Shown here: positions 6,228-10,524 of the stretch, in pieces
Layout of the letters: each line of letters opens with the position of its first letter
Position numbering within the stretch: the first letter of the stretch is position 1
Assembly (NCBI GenBank): GCA_964648705.1
Contig: CAZYOI010000019.1
Location: 1 to 10,524, forward strand
DNA: 10,524 nucleotides
Direction: 5' to 3'
From: CAZDXV01 sp964648705
Lineage (GTDB): Bacteria; Patescibacteriota; Minisyncoccia; Minisyncoccales; GWA2-38-27
Program-made: the position numbers and the translations under genes
The notes under the pieces: model-generated
The model's database searches: none
What the model was told of the DNA's origin: nothing
The model's input: only the letters and a program-made list of their open reading frames with translations

Positions 6228-6366
6228 GGCTTGGGCCCAGAACCAAGATAGGGATTGTCAGGGGAAGCTTCTTCAGAGAGAAGGGGGAAGAATTCCTCTT
6301 TTTTCCTTTCCTATATGCCAAGAAGAAAGAGAGTAAAACAGAGTGGCCTTAATAGGGCCACTTTTA
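6228..6366 (+). ncRNA. candidate small RNA or regulated clpB leader
   Basis: This roughly 140-base stretch has no convincing protein gene but is bracketed by a candidate promoter (6194-6221) and a terminator-like hairpin (6340-6369). Small internal stems are visible: CTTGG (6230-6234) with CCAAG (6243-6247), and CTTCT (6268-6272) with AGAAG (6279-6283). It may be a free-standing small RNA, or a leader whose last hairpin attenuates clpB. It does not show the hallmarks I would expect of 4.5S RNA, RNase P RNA or tmRNA. Start and end are estimates; no RNA family is recognised. Confidence 0.35.
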
Positions 6367-6369
6367 TTT
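6340..6369 (+). terminator. terminator-like hairpin before clpB
   Basis: AGTGGCC (6342-6348) pairs with GGCCACT (6356-6362) around a 7-base loop; G6341-T6363 and A6340-T6364 can extend the stem. TTTTATTT follows from 6362. It lies only 21 bases before the first clpB ATG, so it either ends the RNA unit starting near 6228 or acts as an attenuator in the clpB leader. Confidence 0.65.
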
Positions 6370-6386
6370 GATTTTGCTTCTGTTTT

Positions 6387-9101
6387 ATGTTAAAAAGCAT
6401 TATTATGATGAATATGCAGGGAGGAAATTTCACCCATAAAGCCCAGAAAGCTATTCTTTCTGCCCAGTCTTCGGCCCAGAGCAACGGCCAGCAGCAGGTA
6501 GACGCTTTGCATTTGCTCGGTTCTCTGCTTTCCCAGGAGGAGAGCGTGGTTTTGACTTTGCTTAAGAACCTGGGAGTGGATACAGACGATCTGGAAAAAA
6601 AGACAAAGAAGGCGATGACCCAGATTTCCACTGTTGCTTCTCCAAAGGCCCAGGGCCAGTTCTACCTGACTCAGGATATGGCCAAGGTTCTGGAAAAAGC
6701 CAGCAGAGAAGCTATGAAAATGGGAGATGAGTTTATTTCCGTAGAGCACTTGTTCTTGTCCCTGCTTGCTGTGGATACCAAAGCCAAGGAGATTCTGGAC
6801 AAGGCCAGTTTTGTCAAGGGTTCTGGCAGCGCCGGGACTTTAGAGGTTTCCAGTCTTGATTACGAAACTGTTCTTAAAAGCTTGTCCAAGATAAGGGGAG
6901 GATCCAGAATTACGGATCCGGATCCCGAGTCAAAATACCAGGTAATTGAGAAATACACCAAGAGCCTGCTTTCTCTGGCTCGCCAGGGAAAGCTTGATCC
7001 CGTTATAGGGAGAGAGAACGAGATAAGAAGGCTGATGCAGGTCCTTTCTCGCAGAACCAAGAACAATCCTGTTTTGATAGGGGAGGCCGGAGTAGGAAAA
7101 ACAGCCATCGTAGAAGGCCTTGCCCAGAGAATAATCAAGGGAAATGTCCCCGAGAGCTTAAAGGAAAAAGAGATAATCAGTCTGGATCTGGGTGCTTTGA
7201 TAGCCGGGACAAAATACAGAGGGGAATTTGAAGACAGGGTAAAAGCTCTTTTAAAGGAGATTTCCAGAGCTTCAGGAAAATACCTTCTCTTTATAGACGA
7301 GCTTCACACCCTTGTCGGAGCAGGCGGAGCCGAAGGGGCTATCGACGCCTCCAACCTTTTAAAACCCGCTTTAGCCAGGGGAGAACTGAGGGCTATCGGA
7401 GCCACCACCCTGAAAGAATACCAGAGATACATTGAAAAAGATGCAGCTTTAGAGAGAAGATTTCAGCCTATTTATGTAAAAGAGCCCTCTCTGGCGGATA
7501 CGATTTCCATTTTGAGGGGCATTAAGGAAAAATATGAAGTTCATCACGGCCTTAAGGTAAAGGATTCTGCTTTGGTAGCTGCGGCCGAACTTTCTTCAAG
7601 ATATATTACAGACAGATTTCTGCCTGACAAAGCGGTTGATTTAATGGACGAGGCAATGTCTGCTTTAAGGCTGGAGATAGAGTCGGAGCCAACCAAGCTG
7701 GATGATTTGAAAAAGGAAATCCAGAAGCTGGAGATAGAAAAGGAAGCCATTAAAAAAGAAAAGGGATCTTCTAAAAGGCTTAAAGCTATAAACAGGTCTT
7801 TGGCCGATCTGAAAGAAAAAGCCAAGGAGTTTGAAGCCAGGTGGAAGGCAGAAAAAGATCTTATTCAGGAGATCAGGAATAAGAAGAAAAAGATTGATGA
7901 TCTTACTTTCCAGTCAGAAATAGCCCAGAGAGAGGCGGACCTCCAGAAGGTAGCGGAGATAAAATACGGCAAGATACCGGAGCTTTTGAAGGATATAAGG
8001 AAAGCTGAAAGAAAGCTTGCCAGAATACAGAAAGGCAGGCAGATTCTCAAAGAGGAGGTTTCAGAGGAGGATGTGGCCAGAGTTGTTTCCAAATGGACAG
8101 GGATACCGGTTACCAAGCTGATAGAAGGGGAAGCCAGGAAGCTGGAGAATATGGAAGAGATACTTTCTAAGAGAGTAATAGGCCAGGCAGAGGCTATTTC
8201 AGCCGTCTCCAACGCTTTGAGGAGAGCCAGGGCCGGCATTTCAGAAGAAGACAGGCCTCTGGGCTCTTTTATGTTTTTAGGTCCTACGGGAGTGGGAAAA
8301 ACAGAGACCGCCAGAGCTCTGGCTGAGTTTCTCTTTAACGATGAGAACGCTTTGGTTCGTTTGGATATGTCAGAGTATATGGAAAAGCATACTGTTTCCA
8401 AAATGATAGGATCTCCCCCGGGATATGTTGGATTTGACGAAGGAGGCCAGCTCACAGAAAAGATAAGAAGAAGGCCCTACAGCGTTATTCTCTTGGACGA
8501 AATCGAGAAGGCCCATCCCGACGTCTTCAACATTCTTCTTCAGATTTTAGAGGACGGAAGGCTGACTGACGCCAAAGGGAGGACAGCTTCCTTTAAGAAC
8601 GCCATTCTGATTATGACCTCCAATATTGGATCTGAACATATAGCCAAAATGAGTTCTTTGGGCTTTCTGGGAGATAAGGGGAGCAGAGAGAAAGAGACCC
8701 TCAAGGAAAAAGTAATGGACGCTCTGAAAGAAAGCTTCAGGCCCGAGTTTGTAAACAGGGTGGACGATATTGTCATCTTCAACTATCTGGGAAAAAAAGA
8801 GATTAAAAAGATTGTGGAGCTTGAGCTTGATAAAGTCAAAGCTCGTTTAAAGAAGAAGAATATCAAGATGAAAGTGACAGAAAAAGCCAAAAAGCTTTTG
8901 GCGGAGAAGGGCTTTGATCCCAATCTGGGGGCCAGGCCCTTAAAGAGAACAGTTCAGCAGAAGGTTTTAAACCCTCTTTCTCTGAAGATTGTGGCCGGAG
9001 TAGCAAAAGAAGGGGAGAGGGTTTCAGTTGACGCTGAGAAAAAAGAAATTACAGTCAAAGCTCCTTCTGAAACCAGAAAGAAAGCTTCTGTTTCAAGATG
9101 A
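6387..9101 (+). CDS. clpB: ATP-dependent disaggregase chaperone ClpB
   Basis: A cytosolic hexameric AAA+ chaperone that, with DnaK, extracts proteins from aggregates. All parts are present over 904 residues (numbered from ATG 6387): Clp N-domain (about 15-165), first AAA+ module with Walker A GEAGVGKT (232-239), pore-loop Y277, Walker B LLFIDE (300-305) and Arg fingers R357/R358; a long M-domain coiled coil (about 424-550) that marks ClpB rather than ClpA/ClpC; second AAA+ module with Walker A GPTGVGKT (632-639), pore-loop Y680 in GYVGFDEGG and Walker B VILLDE (700-705); C-terminal D2-small domain (about 790-890). The first ATG is 6387, but ATG 6405, 6408 or 6414 fit the usual ClpB N-terminus better (MNMQGGNFTHKAQ). 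None has a Shine-Dalgarno. No CIRCE operator (HrcA site) is seen. Its stop overlaps the next gene by 4 bases (ATGA). Confidence 0.97.
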   Translation: MLKSIIMMNMQGGNFTHKAQKAILSAQSSAQSNGQQQVDALHLLGSLLSQEESVVLTLLKNLGVDTDDLEKKTKKAMTQISTVASPKAQGQFYLTQDMAKVLEKASREAMKMGDEFISVEHLFLSLLAVDTKAKEILDKASFVKGSGSAGTLEVSSLDYETVLKSLSKIRGGSRITDPDPESKYQVIEKYTKSLLSLARQGKLDPVIGRENEIRRLMQVLSRRTKNNPVLIGEAGVGKTAIVEGLAQRIIKGNVPESLKEKEIISLDLGALIAGTKYRGEFEDRVKALLKEISRASGKYLLFIDELHTLVGAGGAEGAIDASNLLKPALARGELRAIGATTLKEYQRYIEKDAALERRFQPIYVKEPSLADTISILRGIKEKYEVHHGLKVKDSALVAAAELSSRYITDRFLPDKAVDLMDEAMSALRLEIESEPTKLDDLKKEIQKLEIEKEAIKKEKGSSKRLKAINRSLADLKEKAKEFEARWKAEKDLIQEIRNKKKKIDDLTFQSEIAQREADLQKVAEIKYGKIPELLKDIRKAERKLARIQKGRQILKEEVSEEDVARVVSKWTGIPVTKLIEGEARKLENMEEILSKRVIGQAEAISAVSNALRRARAGISEEDRPLGSFMFLGPTGVGKTETARALAEFLFNDENALVRLDMSEYMEKHTVSKMIGSPPGYVGFDEGGQLTEKIRRRPYSVILLDEIEKAHPDVFNILLQILEDGRLTDAKGRTASFKNAILIMTSNIGSEHIAKMSSLGFLGDKGSREKETLKEKVMDALKESFRPEFVNRVDDIVIFNYLGKKEIKKIVELELDKVKARLKKKNIKMKVTEKAKKLLAEKGFDPNLGARPLKRTVQQKVLNPLSLKIVAGVAKEGERVSVDAEKKEITVKAPSETRKKASVSR

Positions 9102-9808
9102 GAAAGATAATTTATTTGATTTTAGTTTTTATCTCCGGGGTCGGAGGAGGCGTTTTCGCGGACCAGATACTCTGGCCTTATTTTATAGAAAAGCCCCTTT
9201 TTTATGAATACAGCTTGGAGAGAAGGCCTGTTGAAGTAGTGGAGAAAAAAGAAATCGTTATTGAAGAAAACACGGCTCTCCAGAACAAAGTTTCCGAAGT
9301 GGAGAGGGCTGTAGCGGGAGTGAGAACAGAGACAGCTTCCGGCGTTCTTCAGGGCTCCGGTTTGATAATAACAGCAGACGGTTTAATGGTTACTTTCTCC
9401 GATTTAATCCCCAGAGGAGGGGATTTTTCTTTTTATGTGGAAGGGGAGACCCCTTCCTATCAGGTTTTGAAAAGAGACGAAGAGAGAAATCTGGCTTTAA
9501 TTAAGCTGGATAAGAATAATTTGACTACTGTCGGCTTTGCCGAGTTTGGAAGCTTAAGGTTCGGCCAAAGGGTCTTTTTGGTGGGAAAGAACATAGAAAA
9601 GGGGAAGATTGTTGAAACAGTTAACGAAGGGATTATCAAGAAATACGATTCAAAAGCTATTAAAACAAATATTTTAGAGGGCCAGAGCCTTGAGGGAAGC
9701 CCTTTGTTTAATATCAAGGGGCTTTTGGTGGGATTGGTTAAGGTTGACTCTTACGGGCAGGTTTCAGCTCTTCCTGTTTCTGAGATAAGAGAGTTTACTG
9801 GATTCTAG
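9098..9808 (+). CDS. membrane-anchored trypsin-fold protein lacking the catalytic triad (pseudoprotease)
   Basis: A 236-residue protein with an N-terminal transmembrane segment (about 4-22), a charged, probably coiled linker (about 42-72) and a trypsin-like S1C domain (about 80-235) without PDZ. Aligning by eye with the HtrA protein encoded at 3668-4957 gives good core matches: GSGLIITADGLMVT (86-99) with the strand before the His, VLKRDEERNLALIKL (123-137) with the Asp region, and SPLFNIKGLLVGL (201-213) with the region after the Ser. At the triad positions H is D102, D is N131 and S is E199, and GNSGG is gone, so proteolysis by the usual mechanism is not expected. The frame is intact, so it is not a decayed pseudogene. 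It starts in the clpB stop codon and should be co-translated with clpB. Function unknown; a binding or regulatory role is inferred. Confidence 0.82.
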   Translation: MRKIIYLILVFISGVGGGVFADQILWPYFIEKPLFYEYSLERRPVEVVEKKEIVIEENTALQNKVSEVERAVAGVRTETASGVLQGSGLIITADGLMVTFSDLIPRGGDFSFYVEGETPSYQVLKRDEERNLALIKLDKNNLTTVGFAEFGSLRFGQRVFLVGKNIEKGKIVETVNEGIIKKYDSKAIKTNILEGQSLEGSPLFNIKGLLVGLVKVDSYGQVSALPVSEIREFTGF

Positions 9809-9809
9809 T

Positions 9810-9838
9810 TTGACAGAATAAAATTTTATCCTTATAAT
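9810..9838 (+). promoter_or_regulatory. consensus sigma-70 promoter of the last gene
   Basis: TTGACA (9810-9815) and TATAAT (9833-9838) are both perfect consensus hexamers at the optimal 17-base spacing. The -35 box begins one base after the stop codon of the upstream gene. The predicted transcript start is near 9845, about 80 bases before ATG 9924. This is the strongest promoter in the window and implies high expression unless repressed. Confidence 0.92.
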
Positions 9839-9840
9839 CA

Positions 9841-9871
9841 AAACACATCAGGTACGGTGCCTGATGTGTTT
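9841..9871 (+). promoter_or_regulatory. perfect 12-bp inverted repeat at the transcript start (operator or 5' hairpin)
   Basis: AAACACATCAGG (9841-9852) and CCTGATGTGTTT (9860-9871) pair perfectly with a 7-base centre (TACGGTG), which can add an A-T and a T-G pair. It begins 2 bases after the -10 box and covers the predicted start, as a repressor operator would. In RNA, a start near 9845 would still leave an 8-bp 5' hairpin. There is no T tract behind it, so a terminator for the preceding gene is less likely. Confidence 0.75.
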
Positions 9872-9891
9872 CAAATTAGTTCTTTGTCATA

Positions 9892-9915
9892 ACCCGTAAG
9901 GCGGGTAGAAAGGAG
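9892..9915 (+). promoter_or_regulatory. small leader hairpin followed by Shine-Dalgarno
   Basis: ACCCG (9892-9896) and CGGGT (9902-9906) form a 5-bp stem with loop TAAGG, and the Shine-Dalgarno AAGGAG (9910-9915) follows, 8 bases before ATG 9924. The Shine-Dalgarno fixes the start of the last gene. With the larger inverted repeat upstream, the leader has two stems, which could affect translation or mRNA stability. Confidence 0.6.
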
Positions 9916-9923
9916 TAGTCGCG

Positions 9924-10524
9924 ATGAGAGAGTCGACGGCGCTCAAGATGACCGAAGGCCAAGAAAGAGAGATTGTTCGGCTTTTTGAGGAGGGAGGAAG
10001 GTGGGCTTTAGGAATTGTCAAAGAAGAATTAAGCAGAGAGGAAGTCCAGCTTATTATCAACAAAGGGAACGAGCTTCGTGAAGATTTCCCTGAACTTCTC
10101 AGGAAGCTGGGAAAAGGCAAATTCCCCGACGAAGAAGTGGAGTCTTCCTATGTTTATCCTTCAGGCTACAGCTCCAAGGATATCACAGCTCAGACAGATA
10201 TCCTTCAAGAGCTCTTCCCTGATACAGGACACGCCAAAGAAGAACTGGCAAAAGCCTCTCTTCCCAAGGGAGCAGAAGCCTTTTTCGCCATTCCCCAATG
10301 GCAAAAGCTCGGGCAAACTTACGAAGAAGCGGTTGAGAAGGTTTTCAAGGCTATCGCCTCAAAGAGAGCTTTCTGCAACTTCAGAAAAAGAGAACTGGGG
10401 CCTGACTATCTCAGAAGAAACGACAGAACAGAGAGAATGCTCCAGACTTTGGCTCAACAGCAAGGAACAGACATTCTCATTGTTCCCGCCCAGTTCGGTC
10501 TCAGACACCAAGGAAGGTCTGTCA
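9924..10524 (+). CDS. unrecognised soluble protein, 3' end beyond the window
   Basis: An open frame with no stop for 200 codons to the window edge; the C-terminus is missing. I cannot assign a family from characterised proteins. It is soluble, with no signal peptide or membrane segment. Residues 10-63 are charged and look helical (EREIVRLFEEGGRWALGIV). Then come GKFPDEEVESSYVYPSGYSS (65-84), a tryptophan-containing segment FFAIPQWQKLG (120-130), a helix at 132-147 and a basic segment FRKRELGPDYLRRNDRTER (153-171). The last part, GTDILIVPAQFGLRHQGRSV (181-200), looks like a conserved core because of its Gly/Pro/Gln/His pattern. From memory, unverified, similar uncharacterised proteins recur in Parcubacteria genomes. 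Start support is strong: consensus promoter, Shine-Dalgarno at 9910-9915 and no good alternative. Codon choice is somewhat more GC-rich (more CTC, TTC, ATC) than in the first genes of the window, which may reflect high expression or a different origin. Confidence 0.8.
   Translation, partial: MRESTALKMTEGQEREIVRLFEEGGRWALGIVKEELSREEVQLIINKGNELREDFPELLRKLGKGKFPDEEVESSYVYPSGYSSKDITAQTDILQELFPDTGHAKEELAKASLPKGAEAFFAIPQWQKLGQTYEEAVEKVFKAIASKRAFCNFRKRELGPDYLRRNDRTERMLQTLAQQQGTDILIVPAQFGLRHQGRSV

Noticed and set aside
6264..6271. GAAGCTTC palindrome as a protein-binding site
   Set aside because: An 8-base palindrome is expected by chance in a window of this size, and nothing nearby supports a specific role.
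6065..6352. 95-codon open frame across the PilZ end and the hairpin cluster
   Set aside because: It overlaps the PilZ gene out of frame, runs through three hairpins including a strong terminator, and has no Shine-Dalgarno or family-like motif.
6342..6362. Possible CIRCE (HrcA operator) upstream of clpB
   Set aside because: The inverted repeat AGTGGCC/GGCCACT with a 7-base spacer does not match the CIRCE halves TTAGCACTC and GAGTGCTAA, and its T-rich tail fits a terminator better.
6315..6371. 18-codon open frame encoding a basic peptide (starts MPRRKRVKQ)
   Set aside because: It has only pyrimidine-rich sequence upstream, no ribosome site, and runs into the terminator-like hairpin. It is too short to tell from chance.
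7865..8455. 196-codon open frame on the minus strand inside clpB
   Set aside because: It is antisense to the most conserved part of ClpB, rich in Ser/Phe/Leu as expected of antisense translation, and has no recognisable motif.
9841..9890. Intrinsic terminator for the clpB-pseudoprotease operon
   Set aside because: The stem is perfect but the following bases are mixed (TTTCAAATTAG), not a T tract, and the stem sits directly downstream of a consensus promoter. An operator or 5' hairpin explains the position better.
1..10524. Phage defence, toxin-antitoxin, CRISPR or mobile element
   Set aside because: No nuclease, transposase, integrase, direct-repeat array or paired small genes were found; the genes are envelope, chaperone and signalling functions plus unknowns.

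Overview
The window looks like a piece of a small, compact bacterial genome, most likely a Patescibacteria/CPR (Parcubacteria-like) lineage. This is inferred from very tight gene packing, all ten genes on the + strand, short predicted proteins with membrane anchors, AT-leaning codon use, and families I associate with that group. TGA ends at least three genes (positions 924-926, 2937-2939 and 9099-9101), so the genome does not read TGA as glycine as Gracilibacteria/SR1 do. No tRNA, rRNA, CRISPR, insertion sequence or phage gene was seen.

Positions 21-4957 hold five head-to-tail genes, overlapping or separated by at most 7 bases: a ten-helix EamA-type transporter, a membrane-anchored GH3 (NagZ-like) glycosidase, a membrane-anchored TIM-barrel (clan GH-A-like) glycosidase, a family 2 glycosyltransferase and an HtrA/Deg-type serine protease with one PDZ domain. 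A multi-pass membrane protein of unknown function follows 51 bases later (5009-5656) and ends at a strong intrinsic terminator. This reads as a cell-envelope unit: sugar transfer, sugar trimming and extracytoplasmic protein quality control.

Positions 5695-6190 are a self-contained PilZ (c-di-GMP receptor) unit. It has its own promoter and Shine-Dalgarno, and ends in three consecutive perfect or near-perfect hairpins, the last a textbook terminator. From 6191 to 6386 there is no convincing protein gene. There is a TTGACA box directly after the terminator and a second terminator-like hairpin about 150 bases on, which fits either a small RNA or a regulated leader for clpB.

Positions 6387-9808 hold clpB (ClpB/Hsp104 disaggregase, full length). 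It overlaps by 4 bases a membrane-anchored trypsin-fold protein in which all three catalytic residues appear to be replaced, i.e. a pseudoprotease. From 9810 a consensus promoter (TTGACA, 17 bases, TATAAT), a perfect 12-bp inverted repeat at the predicted transcript start, a second small hairpin and a good Shine-Dalgarno lead into an unrecognised soluble protein that runs off the end of the window.

The best candidates for undescribed biology are the clpB-coupled pseudoprotease, the RNA/leader unit before clpB, and the unknown final gene with its structured leader.
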